From Tolypothrix sp. FACHB-123 (lineage in GTDB: Bacteria; Cyanobacteriota; Cyanobacteriia; Cyanobacteriales; Nostocaceae), in NCBI RefSeq assembly GCF_014697075.1, contig NZ_JACJRE010000001.1, positions 1 through 64,000 of the forward strand: a stretch of 64,000 nucleotides of DNA. The letters run 5' to 3'. Position numbers and translations under genes: made by a program. Shown piece after piece: positions 1-8,611 of this stretch (position 1 is the stretch's first letter; every line of letters begins with the position of its first letter). The notes below the pieces were generated by a model. The model was given only the letters and a program-made list of their open reading frames with translations. It had not been told where the DNA came from and did not search any database.

Positions 1-89
1 CATGGGCGCAAGAGTGGTTTTTGAGTTGTCGTTGTGAGAGACAATAACTCTACTACAAAGTGCCCTCTCTCCTCATCCTCTTATTTTGG

Positions 90-1628
90 CTAAGGTATTG
101 AGTTAAAATGCTCTTTACGAGCTTTACTACGCTCTTTATTCAAGGCTTTCAATTCTTCTAAACTCAAATCATGGGTATCCATGTTTACGGCATGAGCATA
201 TCCAACAAAATCTTCTGCATTCTCATCAGTTTCAGAACTGTAGATATATAAAGTCAGGATATGGTCTGGGTCATATCGCAGAGTTACAAATTCACCTCTA
301 TATGCCTTGAGTGATTCTCCACGGTAAATTAAGTTCTCAAACTGTATAGATCCATGCGCTTGAACCACTCGTTGCGCTTCTTTCATCAAACAGATATCTA
401 ATTCTCGCTCATCCAAAGGTTCAGGCAATTTTCCTCCCATACCGTTGAACCAGCGTTCAAATCTTGTATCACGAGGTTCTTTGGGATAAGGTTCGTGATT
501 ATAAATATCACAAAAGAAACTCGCTAAAATCTTGTCCAAATCCTGTATTGTCAAACAGGCTTCTTTCTCTGCATTTTCGGGACGTTCCTGAACATTTGCG
601 CCTGTATAACCAGGTAAATCTTTGAGAACTTGAGTATTAATAGTTTTGAAGATTCGTTCTACAATACCACCTTCGGGTGGGCGATCGCGGAGTTCACACT
701 GAAATCCTAGTTTCTTGCCAATGGCTTTGAGATGTTTTGAGCGAAAATCTTTTCCACCATCAGTAAAAAAATATTGAAAAGGAGGCCCACATATCTGCCA
801 AACTTTATTTAGCTCATAGTCATCAGGATAATTTTTCGGCAAAATAGCGTGTCTTAAGGCTAGAGCCACCTCTGTAGAACCTGGCTGTTTAATCCATAAA
901 CGGAAACCAACAACACAACTTGAATAGGTATCCACAATAGTCGTCAGCCAAGGACGCTCAGACAGTAAATCACCATGAATATCAACTATGCGAATATCTA
1001 ATTTAGTATGGTCACACTGGATAATTTGGTTACTAAAGTCAGCCCTCAGTAGTTCGCCATCGCGTGTTACCACTGTCATCCAAGATCCTGAACCAGGATT
1101 TCTAACTTTTGTTTTCCGTTTGTGTTGTTCAATTAAAGGATCTAAAATTCTATAAACAGTAGCTTGATGAGGATAATCTCCTGGCTTAAGTCCAAGGTCA
1201 ACGATCGCGTGTCGCTTCACTTCGCGAACTACAGATGCTGGTGAAATTGGATGTTTGTCTTTAATACTCTTTTGATAAATTGTTTTGATAAATTCTTGCC
1301 AGTATTCGCTGACTCGATATTTTCCCTTATCGGAGCGTTGTACTCCTGCTGTCTCGGATAGGGTGTCTTCATAGTGTTGCTTAAGTAGACGCTCTACCTG
1401 CCGAGTAGAGATAGCAAGAGTATTTGCAACTGCTTGCTTCCTTTGAGACTTAATTGTGCGATTTGGTGATTCAGCAAGCCACTGGATGAGGTTAAATGTC
1501 AGCTTATGTCTATCTGAAGTTTCCAGAATAATTTGCGATGGATCTACAGTGAAATTATTTTCACCAAGGAAAATAGCTTCCGGGGCTTCGGTCAATTCTT
1601 GTGTGAATTCAAATTCTTTGTTTGCCAT
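90..1628 (-). CDS. tnsB: TnsB-like Mu/rve-family transposase, C-terminally short
   Basis: This 512-residue DDE transposase would catalyse strand transfer at the transposon ends. A helix-turn-helix region lies around residues 60-85 (ISTRQVERLL). The integrase core is at about 195-345, with catalytic residues D206 (QCDHT), D290 (FTDGGKD) and E324 (GGIVER). A C-terminal beta-barrel follows (DICLMK, LIYRGE). Motifs and spacing match TnsB of type V-K CAST elements. Family members known to me run to roughly 580 residues or more and end in a basic tail with a TnsC-binding hook. Here the frame stops just after a SKARKEH segment with no such tail, so the gene may be truncated. The ATG at 1628 matches the family start. 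No tnsC start is recognisable in the 89 bp left of the stop. Confidence 0.88.
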   Translation of the reverse strand: MANKEFEFTQELTEAPEAIFLGENNFTVDPSQIILETSDRHKLTFNLIQWLAESPNRTIKSQRKQAVANTLAISTRQVERLLKQHYEDTLSETAGVQRSDKGKYRVSEYWQEFIKTIYQKSIKDKHPISPASVVREVKRHAIVDLGLKPGDYPHQATVYRILDPLIEQHKRKTKVRNPGSGSWMTVVTRDGELLRADFSNQIIQCDHTKLDIRIVDIHGDLLSERPWLTTIVDTYSSCVVGFRLWIKQPGSTEVALALRHAILPKNYPDDYELNKVWQICGPPFQYFFTDGGKDFRSKHLKAIGKKLGFQCELRDRPPEGGIVERIFKTINTQVLKDLPGYTGANVQERPENAEKEACLTIQDLDKILASFFCDIYNHEPYPKEPRDTRFERWFNGMGGKLPEPLDERELDICLMKEAQRVVQAHGSIQFENLIYRGESLKAYRGEFVTLRYDPDHILTLYIYSSETDENAEDFVGYAHAVNMDTHDLSLEELKALNKERSKARKEHFNSIP

Positions 1629-1681
1629 TGGAGCGAGAAATACTCATTAAGGTACTAATGTACCATTATCTTGCTAAGAAT

Positions 1682-2124
1682 GCGACAAACAATTTGCAAA
1701 TTGACAAAATGTAAATAAACGACATTGAATATGCGAAACCGCAACTTACGACATTGAATATGCGAATTAAGCCAATTTGTCGCTTTGATTGATTATAAGC
1801 TTAAAACCTTTGCACAGCAGGACTTACAACGCTTTTAAGTAGTCGCGACATGATTTGCGAATTGCGACATATAATTAGCGAATGTACAGGCTTTATAAGA
1901 TGACAACTAAAATGTTAATTATTTAAATATCGACATTTAATTTGTTAAAATCATTTAACTTTTAAATGGCAATCAAAAAGGCTATAATTATTGTGTAGTG
2001 GGGATTATAGCCTTTTTAATTTCAGCGACAATAATTTGTTAAGACGACATATAATTAGTTAACTGACATCAGAATTCTTAATTGAGATGTATGTCGATTG
2101 CCAAATTATTTGTCCGCGTTAACA
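1682..2124 (-). repeat. Array of TnsB-type binding motifs in the transposon left end
   Basis: Nine related copies of about 19 bp are visible, reading on the plus strand approximately CGACATATAATTWGTTAA or CGACATTGAATATGCGAA. They start near 1682, 1720, 1749, 1846, 1864, 1931, 2025, 2045 and 2094; the last runs into the presumed end at 2124. The outer copies end in GTTAA and most inner ones in GCGAA, so there are two subtypes. Orientation is the same throughout. Such closely spaced directional sites are typical of Tn7-like ends, and their core (GACA, AT-rich, TTAAC/GCGAA) resembles CAST left-end repeats. Binding is inferred. Confidence 0.7.
1975..2017. terminator. Strong hairpin inside the transposon left end (bidirectional terminator-like)
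   Basis: A perfect 14-bp inverted repeat (AAAAAGGCTATAAT at 1975-1988 and its complement at 2004-2017) surrounds a 15-nt loop. Flanking A and T runs make it terminator-like on both strands. It lies between TnsB-type motifs and could block transcription entering tnsB from the host operon that ends at 2179. Confidence 0.55.
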
Positions 2125-2178
2125 TATTCCTCTATTCTGACAAACAATAGTCCATAAAGTAACTAACTTTATACACCA

Positions 2179-2982
2179 TTAGCTCAGATTGAGAAATTGG
2201 CGGATAACAGAGACTATTGGAATAACATCATAGGAGTAGTAGCCCTGAGTCAGTGGGATAATCTCGCCAGATTTAAGTTGAAAGCTAACTCTGTAGGATG
2301 TTCCCCCCATACCATCATTATCAGATGTGTCCACCTCAACGGCTGCAATTTGACTCAGAGGATACTCGACTATATCAATACAGCGCCACAATTTCTTGCG
2401 GGTTAAGGTGAAAGAATTGCGATCGCGATCGAGTATGCAATTTGAGCCACCTTCATATATATCTAAGGCAATAAAGAGTATATTAAATGCAAAAAATGGG
2501 ATACTCCCGACTAAAATTATGATCCATTCTGGTTGCTCAATATTTAGGCGGGCGATTTCTGGTTTGGCAATATATTGATTGATTTCTTCTACAATTGGTT
2601 TGACATCGGCTTTTGCACCTTCACCTCCTCTACTCGTAAAAGTAAAGCGAACCGGAGAATCTTTAATTAACAATACTACGTAATAGTAGTATTCACCTGT
2701 TTCTTGATCCACTTCCTTTGATTTTTCAATTTTAGCCTCTCTCAAATCCGATAGGGGAAATTTTTGCTTGACTTGTATCCAAAAAGGAGATTGTACAAGT
2801 TCACAATTTCCTTGATTGGCAATGCTTCTCTCACATGTCAATCTAGAACCACCGCCAAGTATAATAATTCCTAATACTGGTAAAAAAGATGTACATAAAA
2901 ATATGAACCAGAACAAAAAACAATTAGGTTTTAACGGTTTAAACAGTATTAATTGGTGTGAATTTAATTCCTGAACTTGCAT
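2179..2982 (-). CDS. Unrecognised two-TM membrane protein
   Basis: I do not recognise this 267-residue protein. It has hydrophobic segments at about residues 18-44 and 152-172. A soluble region between them contains two cysteines. A C-terminal beta-rich region has an ILDRDRNSFTLTRK stretch, reminiscent of bacterial PH-like domains. The frame is open 26 codons further upstream, but that part reads like intergenic repeat DNA (GCCCAAT units), so the ATG at 2982 is preferred. It lies about 85 bp downstream of the ABC transporter gene on the same strand and may be the last gene of the bacteriocin operon. The transposon end lies about 55 bp beyond its stop. Confidence 0.6.
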   Translation of the reverse strand: MQVQELNSHQLILFKPLKPNCFLFWFIFLCTSFLPVLGIIILGGGSRLTCERSIANQGNCELVQSPFWIQVKQKFPLSDLREAKIEKSKEVDQETGEYYYYVVLLIKDSPVRFTFTSRGGEGAKADVKPIVEEINQYIAKPEIARLNIEQPEWIIILVGSIPFFAFNILFIALDIYEGGSNCILDRDRNSFTLTRKKLWRCIDIVEYPLSQIAAVEVDTSDNDGMGGTSYRVSFQLKSGEIIPLTQGYYSYDVIPIVSVIRQFLNLS

Positions 2983-3067
2983 AATTAGGGAGACAAGGGG
3001 GTGAGGAAGTGTGGAGACTGTGGGGAATGTGGGGAGAAATGACTTATGCTCAATGCCCAATACCCCA

Positions 3068-5974
3068 TTACAATCGCTGTCGCTGAATCAATTGGCTAAA
3101 TAATCCCGGTTGCTGGGCGAGTTGGTCAAAGTTACCTTGTTGGACTAAGCGCCCATTTTCCAATACATAAATGCGATCGGCGTTGCGAATGGTGCTGAGG
3201 CGATGAGCAACAACAATCCGGGTAACATTCAACTTTTCTAAACTTTCGCTAACTATCGCTTGGGTGCGGTTATCTAAGGCGCTGGTGGCTTCATCAAACA
3301 CCAAAATTCGGGGACGTAATGCCAAAGCTCTGGCAATTAATAACCGTTGTCGCTGTCCGCCAGAAAGGTTAGTACCCCCTTCGCTAACTACTGTATGCAT
3401 CCCCATTGGCATGGTGGCGATATCATCGGCTAAACCTGCCATTCTCGCTGCTTCCCATGCTTCTTCCATTGAGATGACAGCGTTACTGGAAATGTTTTCA
3501 AAGATGGATGCAGACATTAAGCGGCTGTTCTGCAAAACCACCCCTAACTGACGGCGAAGGGCATTGACATCTAATCCGGACAGTTCTTGCCCATCATAAT
3601 TAATACTACCCGATTCTGGCGTGTCAAATCCTAACAACAATCTAAATAAAGTAGATTTACCACTCCCCGAAGGCCCTACCAAGGCGATAAATTCTCCTGG
3701 TTCTGCCCGTAAGCTGACATCATCTAAGGTGAGTGCGCCATCAGGGCGATAGCGAAATATAACATGGCTAATCTCAACTCTACCTGATAATCTGCCTGGG
3801 TCAGTTTTGCTACCGTCAACTTCTGGGCTGGCTTGGAGGATAGGTTGGGCGCGTTCCCATAAGGGTAGGGCTTCTAAGATATCTACGGCGGTACTGCTTA
3901 AGCTCGTCGCTCCACTAATAAATGTACCAAATGCTGCATTAAAAGCTAAGAAATGTCCCGGAGAAAAAGTTCCGCCATTGGCTTGGGATTGTTGCAGTAA
4001 ATTAGTGGCGAAGGCAAAAATTATCACAGGAGTTAAGGCGGAAAGCAGATTGTTAATTACTACCAAATTATCTTCTATACTTTGAGCATCGAGCATATAG
4101 CGTAATTGCTGGCGATATTGCCCGCCCCAGTAAGCAAATGCTCTCGGTTGTGCGCCATTAGTCCGGAATTTAGCGACACCGTTAATGATTTGTACCATCA
4201 TCCCAAAGAGTTTACCTTGCATTTCTAGTAACGGGCGGACTTTGCGGATGGTGAGAATACCGGAAATAATGGTGACAGCTATATTAATTAAGGCGACAAA
4301 AACAGCAATTAGGGCTAAGGAAGGACTGTAGTAAAACAGCAATCCTAAATTTAGCAGGGAAAAGAAGCTCGAAAATAAAGTTTTGAGTAATGTATTGCTG
4401 AGTTTTTGGCGAATTTGGCTGATAACGGCAACACGAGCGCTTAAATCACCGATGGAATATTGGCGGAAAAATGAAGCTTTGAGATTTAATAATCTATCCC
4501 AAATTGCGGCTTGGGTGGAAGTATCGGCAAAGGTTTCTAAGCGCATAATCGCTACGCCTTGGGTGAGTTGAAATAGGGTTGCGCCTAGAGTTGTGGCTAC
4601 TAAACCAAAGGCGATTTGGTATAAGAGCGATTTATTGTCATCAGGAATGGCTTGATCGATGAGGATGGCGGTAGCTTGAGGTGTAATCATCCCCAATAAA
4701 GCGATCGCAATTCCGGTAAATAAAATTGTCGCTAATTCTTTAGAACGTCCTTCAAAGGCAAACTGTATCAAGTTCAACACCTTGAGGTTAGCGGGTAAAG
4801 GACGATAAAAAGTGTAAGCTGTAGGCGATATCGTTGCAGCGATTTGGCGATCGCATTTTATCCGCTTTTGTTCTATCGGATCGATAATTTCATACCGCGT
4901 TTCCGAAATGGGTAACAGTGCCACCGGGCGGTTATCTGCTACAGTATAACCTAACAAAGCGCCGCTATCTTGCTGCCACCAATTATCCCGCAAAGTGATG
5001 CGCCGGATGCGAATACGGGAAGCCCGCGCGATCGCATCTAAGGGATCGCGTACTCGGCGCAAGTCTTCTGAATTAGCCGGGGGACGAATAGATATCCCTA
5101 ATACTTTTGCTACCGCACCAGCCGCAAATAACAGTGCTTCTTCGGAGTTAATTGCTGGTTTTGTGGGGGATGTGGGCGTTGTCTCAGCATCGAAGATGTT
5201 AGCAAAGTTACTGAGAGTAGAGGCGATCGCTTGATTATTTAACCGTTCCCTGGCTTGAAATCTGGCTAACTCTGCGGTGTTGGCTTGTTGTTCGAGTTGG
5301 GAAATTGCTTGTAAAACGAATATTTGTAAATGATGTAATCCGGTTAATAATGTATGAGTATCGGCTAAATCTGTAGTAGATAAGGCATCAATTTCAATTA
5401 CCTCTTGAGATTGTAACCAGAGATATCCATATAAAGGAATGCGTCCAATTTCGGAAGTGATTTCTAAGCTATCTAAGCCTAATAGATTTCCTTTTCCTTG
5501 GAGAATTTGCGCCCAAACAACCATGTCATGTGGTGCTTGAAATATTTCTTTTTCGCCTAATATAGTACATCCGGGAATGTTCGCGGGTGTGGGGATTTTG
5601 GGGGAGATGATTTCGGCGACAGATGAACTAAGAAGTTGTACCCAATTTTCAATTAATTCTGGTGTAGAAGTGAGAGAAAATTCGGATTTTTTAAGTTGTA
5701 ATAGTTCGGTTTCTTCTAAAGCGACTGCGAGGATTTGATAATGTCCGTTTGGGGAGTTTAATTGAGCGGAGAACATGGCTGCGCCGGCTTTGACGCTAAA
5801 TAGATAACGTCGTCTTCCTTTGGGTATACCATGTTGGACGTTGATGGCGAAGATGGCGAGAGATCCCGATTTGACTAGCCAAATTGTTTCTGGGTTGTCG
5901 AGTAGTAGGGGGTCGTTATTTTTGAATATATATGATTCACTGAGTGGGTTGGTTTGATTTTCTTCAGCTAGCAT
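3068..5974 (-). CDS. NHLP-type bacteriocin export ABC transporter, permease/ATPase without peptidase
   Basis: This 968-residue protein fits the second ABC subunit of NHLP (nitrile hydratase leader peptide) bacteriocin export systems. Residues about 20-120 resemble a cyclic-nucleotide-binding-like beta-roll. A long linker follows, then an ABC type-1 transmembrane domain at about 400-700. The ATPase domain has Walker A GPSGSGKST near 768, signature LSGGQRQR near 865, Walker B ILVFDEATSALD, and a switch histidine in VAHRLS. No C39 peptidase is present, unlike its upstream neighbour, so the pair probably works as an exporter with one cleaving and one non-cleaving subunit. It is the fifth gene of the operon that begins at the precursor at 11731. 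Confidence 0.88.
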   Translation of the reverse strand: MLAEENQTNPLSESYIFKNNDPLLLDNPETIWLVKSGSLAIFAINVQHGIPKGRRRYLFSVKAGAAMFSAQLNSPNGHYQILAVALEETELLQLKKSEFSLTSTPELIENWVQLLSSSVAEIISPKIPTPANIPGCTILGEKEIFQAPHDMVVWAQILQGKGNLLGLDSLEITSEIGRIPLYGYLWLQSQEVIEIDALSTTDLADTHTLLTGLHHLQIFVLQAISQLEQQANTAELARFQARERLNNQAIASTLSNFANIFDAETTPTSPTKPAINSEEALLFAAGAVAKVLGISIRPPANSEDLRRVRDPLDAIARASRIRIRRITLRDNWWQQDSGALLGYTVADNRPVALLPISETRYEIIDPIEQKRIKCDRQIAATISPTAYTFYRPLPANLKVLNLIQFAFEGRSKELATILFTGIAIALLGMITPQATAILIDQAIPDDNKSLLYQIAFGLVATTLGATLFQLTQGVAIMRLETFADTSTQAAIWDRLLNLKASFFRQYSIGDLSARVAVISQIRQKLSNTLLKTLFSSFFSLLNLGLLFYYSPSLALIAVFVALINIAVTIISGILTIRKVRPLLEMQGKLFGMMVQIINGVAKFRTNGAQPRAFAYWGGQYRQQLRYMLDAQSIEDNLVVINNLLSALTPVIIFAFATNLLQQSQANGGTFSPGHFLAFNAAFGTFISGATSLSSTAVDILEALPLWERAQPILQASPEVDGSKTDPGRLSGRVEISHVIFRYRPDGALTLDDVSLRAEPGEFIALVGPSGSGKSTLFRLLLGFDTPESGSINYDGQELSGLDVNALRRQLGVVLQNSRLMSASIFENISSNAVISMEEAWEAARMAGLADDIATMPMGMHTVVSEGGTNLSGGQRQRLLIARALALRPRILVFDEATSALDNRTQAIVSESLEKLNVTRIVVAHRLSTIRNADRIYVLENGRLVQQGNFDQLAQQPGLFSQLIQRQRL

Positions 5975-5994
5975 AGTTAAATATTTGATATAAG

Positions 5995-6085
5995 AATTTA
6001 TTTATTCTTTGCGTCTTTGCGGCTTTGCGTGAGAAAAAAGAAATGAATGAAACCGCCAAGACGCCAAGGACGCCAAGAAAGGAGA
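5995..6085. repeat. Dispersed repeat between the two ABC genes
   Basis: The gap is made of words such as TTGCGTCTTTGCGGC and ACGCCAAGGACGCCAAG. The same vocabulary recurs at 8335-8540. This is typical cyanobacterial interspersed repeat DNA and no gene is visible. Confidence 0.55.
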
Positions 6086-6105
6086 GTTGTAGAGAGTTTT
6101 TTGGT

Positions 6106-8289
6106 TTAGCTTTCGCTTTTAATTAAGTCTAAATAATGTCCTTCGACTTGACTTAATTCGTCGTGAGTACCGCGTTGGACGACTTTACCGCGATTGAGAA
6201 CTATGATTTCATCGCAATCACGAATTGTACTCAAACGATGGGCGACAATTACGCAGGTACAGCCGCGTAAACGTAGGTTTTGATCGATGATTTTTTCGGT
6301 TTCTGCATCTAAGGCGCTGGTGGCTTCATCCATTAATAAAATTGAGGGATTATTGACTAAGGCGCGGGCGATTTCTAATCTTTGACGTTGTCCCCCACTC
6401 AAGTTACTTGCGCCTTCTAATAAGTCTGCATTGTAACCGCCGGGAAGCGATCGCACAATTTCATGCACAGCTGCATCGCGGCAAGCTTGGATTAAGTTAC
6501 TATCAGGAATGGTAGTATCCCACAAGGTGAGGTTATCGCGGACGCTACCAGCAAATAGCATAATGTCTTGTTCGATTGTGGCGATGGAGTTTACCAATAT
6601 CTGAGGCGGAATTTGCTGTTTGGGTTGTCCATCGAAGTAGATTTCCCCTGCCCAAGGTTGATATAATCCGGCTACTACCTTGGCGATGGTGGATTTACCA
6701 GAACCGCTACCACCAACTAACGCTACACGTTGTCCTGGTTTGAGGGAAAGACTAAAATTTTCAATTAGCGGTGGTGCAGTTCGGTTATAGCCAAAGGTGA
6801 TGTTACGCAGTTCGAGATATCCTTCTAGTTTAGGGGAAGTAACAGACCAATCCCCCCTGCTCCCCTGCTCACCTGCTCCCCTGCTGTCTTCCACCGGGTT
6901 GCGTAAGACATCATCTAGGCGATTTAAATTTCCTTCCAGTTCTTGTAAATCCCCACCTAAACTGATGAGTTGACTGACTGGTTGCATAAATTGCTGCATT
7001 AAGGATTGAAATGCAATCAGCATCCCAATACTTAACCCTCCATCGATAACCCGAAATCCCCCGACAACCAGCAATAACATGGAGGTAATCCCAGATAAAA
7101 AGCTGGGTAAGATTCCCAAGCTTTGATTGAGATTGTCCATATCTTGACGCACATTGATGGCTTTGGCGTAATATCCAGCCCAACGGGTGAAAAAATCGGA
7201 CTCTAAACCGGAAGCTTTCAGGGTTTCCATACTTTGCAAACCTGCGATCGCAATCCCGCTGACTTTGCCTTGTTCCTGCATCAGGCGTATATTAGTATCA
7301 ACCCGCAATCCAGCTACCCACTGCAAAGCTAGGAGATTGACGACAACAAAAGCAATACCAATCAGAGTTAATAGGCGATCGTATTGCCACATGACAATGG
7401 CATAAAATATTACCATCACGGCAGAAATTACCGTTGTTGCCAGTTTACCAGAAAGGAGATTAGCCAGGCGATCGTTAAGTTGAATTCTGCTGCTAATTTC
7501 CCCAGCAAAACGCTGATCGTAAAAGCTTACAGGAAGATGGAGCAAATGCCAAATAAATTTACTCGACATTCCCATTGCTAATTTAATTTTTAGTCGTCGC
7601 AATAACTGTAATTGCAAGCGTGTTAATAATCCACTTAATAAAGCAGTAAATAACATCGCAAATATTAGCGGGCGCAACCAATCATCTCGACCTTGAATTA
7701 ATACTTCATCTACAAATACTCGCGAAAATGTGGGGATGGCTAAACCAGGTATTACTAATAAAAATCCCGCCAATACACAATAAATTAAAGACCAACCTGA
7801 GCCGCGTAATCGTGAAGTTAAAGCTAAAAATAAGCTCGGTTTATGTCCCCCTGGTTTAAAATCTGCACCCTTTTCAAATACGAGAACTACCCCGGTAAAA
7901 GCTTCGCTAAATTCTCCTACAGAAACCGTCCTTCTTCCCGTCGCTGGATCGTTTAAATAAACGCGCTGTTTACTAAAGCCTTCAACTACTAAAAAATGGT
8001 TGAAATTCCAAAATACTATATAAGGACATTGAATTTGTTCTAATGCTGGTAAATCCGCTTTAAAACCTTTAGCTTGTAATCCGTAACTCCGCGCCGCATT
8101 TAAGATATTTGAAGCCTTACTTCCATCTCTAGAAATTCCGCAAGCTTGGCGTAATTCTGCTAAGGGAATAATTCTGCCATAGTAACCTAAAATCATTCCC
8201 AAAGCTGCTGCACCACATTCTACTGCTTCCATTTGTAGTAATGTTGGTGTGCGGCGAATTGAAGGGATTTTATTAAATAAAGATTTCAT
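6106..8289 (-). CDS. NHLP-type bacteriocin exporter: C39 peptidase, permease and ATPase
   Basis: This 727-residue protein would cleave a double-glycine leader and export the peptide. The N-terminal C39 domain keeps its catalytic residues: Cys25 (VECGAAAL), His98 (FNHFLVVEG) and Asp114 (LNDPATG). An ABC type-1 transmembrane domain spans about 160-440. The ATPase domain has Walker A GGSGSGKST near 526, signature LSGGQRQR, Walker B ILLMDEATSALD, and VAHRLS. The linker before the ATPase domain (about residues 465-480) contains a short Gly/Ser/Arg/Glu run encoded by a CTCCCCTG repeat, which looks like intergenic repeat DNA gained in frame. The precursor at 11731 with its GG site is the obvious substrate. 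The next gene starts about 130 bp downstream. Confidence 0.92.
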   Translation of the reverse strand: MKSLFNKIPSIRRTPTLLQMEAVECGAAALGMILGYYGRIIPLAELRQACGISRDGSKASNILNAARSYGLQAKGFKADLPALEQIQCPYIVFWNFNHFLVVEGFSKQRVYLNDPATGRRTVSVGEFSEAFTGVVLVFEKGADFKPGGHKPSLFLALTSRLRGSGWSLIYCVLAGFLLVIPGLAIPTFSRVFVDEVLIQGRDDWLRPLIFAMLFTALLSGLLTRLQLQLLRRLKIKLAMGMSSKFIWHLLHLPVSFYDQRFAGEISSRIQLNDRLANLLSGKLATTVISAVMVIFYAIVMWQYDRLLTLIGIAFVVVNLLALQWVAGLRVDTNIRLMQEQGKVSGIAIAGLQSMETLKASGLESDFFTRWAGYYAKAINVRQDMDNLNQSLGILPSFLSGITSMLLLVVGGFRVIDGGLSIGMLIAFQSLMQQFMQPVSQLISLGGDLQELEGNLNRLDDVLRNPVEDSRGAGEQGSRGDWSVTSPKLEGYLELRNITFGYNRTAPPLIENFSLSLKPGQRVALVGGSGSGKSTIAKVVAGLYQPWAGEIYFDGQPKQQIPPQILVNSIATIEQDIMLFAGSVRDNLTLWDTTIPDSNLIQACRDAAVHEIVRSLPGGYNADLLEGASNLSGGQRQRLEIARALVNNPSILLMDEATSALDAETEKIIDQNLRLRGCTCVIVAHRLSTIRDCDEIIVLNRGKVVQRGTHDELSQVEGHYLDLIKSES

Positions 8290-8611
8290 GGTTAATATTA
8301 TTTATTGGTAAGGTTGCACAAGGTTTTAATTTTTAAACGCAAAGGTACGCTAAGGTTAACGCAAAGGGGCGCAGAGTTTTTTTAGATATATATCTTTGAG
8401 GAGAATTATGTGCCTCTATTCTTCTTTGGCGTTCTTCTCTTCTCCCAAGGGGAGACGCTGCGTGAACGAGACGCTAACGCGAAGGCGGTCTTGGCGGTTC
8501 AATTCATTTTTTTATCTCACGCAGAGACGCAGAGAAATTATATAAGAGGTTTAATTATTGGGAATATAAGAAGATTAAACCTCTTGAAAATTACGAATTA
8601 CGAATTACGAA
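8290..8611. other. Gap filled by interspersed repeat sequence
   Basis: The 320 bp between the C39 exporter and the adaptor gene consist mostly of repeat-type words (GGGGAGACGCTGCGTGAACG, ACGCAGAGACGCAGAG, ATTACGAATTACGAATTACG). A 75-codon open frame on the plus strand runs through this repeat and is not believed. No promoter or RNA gene is evident. Confidence 0.5.

Larger units (their letters stand above)
1..2124 (-). mobile_element. Left end of a Tn7-like / CAST-type transposon (partial)
   Basis: This stretch holds a TnsB-type DDE transposase and, upstream of it, about 500 bp with nine copies of one motif in the same orientation, as expected of a Tn7-like transposon end. The outer boundary is placed at 2124, where the minus strand reads TGTTAAC inward, in line with the 5'-TGT ends of this family. 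TnsB resembles the transposase of type V-K CRISPR-associated transposons of Scytonema and Anabaena. TnsC, TniQ, Cas12k and a CRISPR array, if present, would lie to the left of base 1 and cannot be seen. The exact boundary and the 5-bp target duplication (TATTC at 2125-2129 would be one copy) are inferred. Confidence 0.75.

Noticed and set aside
1-89. Start of a tnsC gene
   Set aside because: Possible TTG and ATG codons exist, but fewer than 20 codons are visible and they do not resemble a TnsC N-terminus.
2983-3060. Extended N-terminus of the two-TM protein
   Set aside because: The extra 26 codons are made of GCCCAAT-type intergenic repeat; the ATG at 2982 is a better start.
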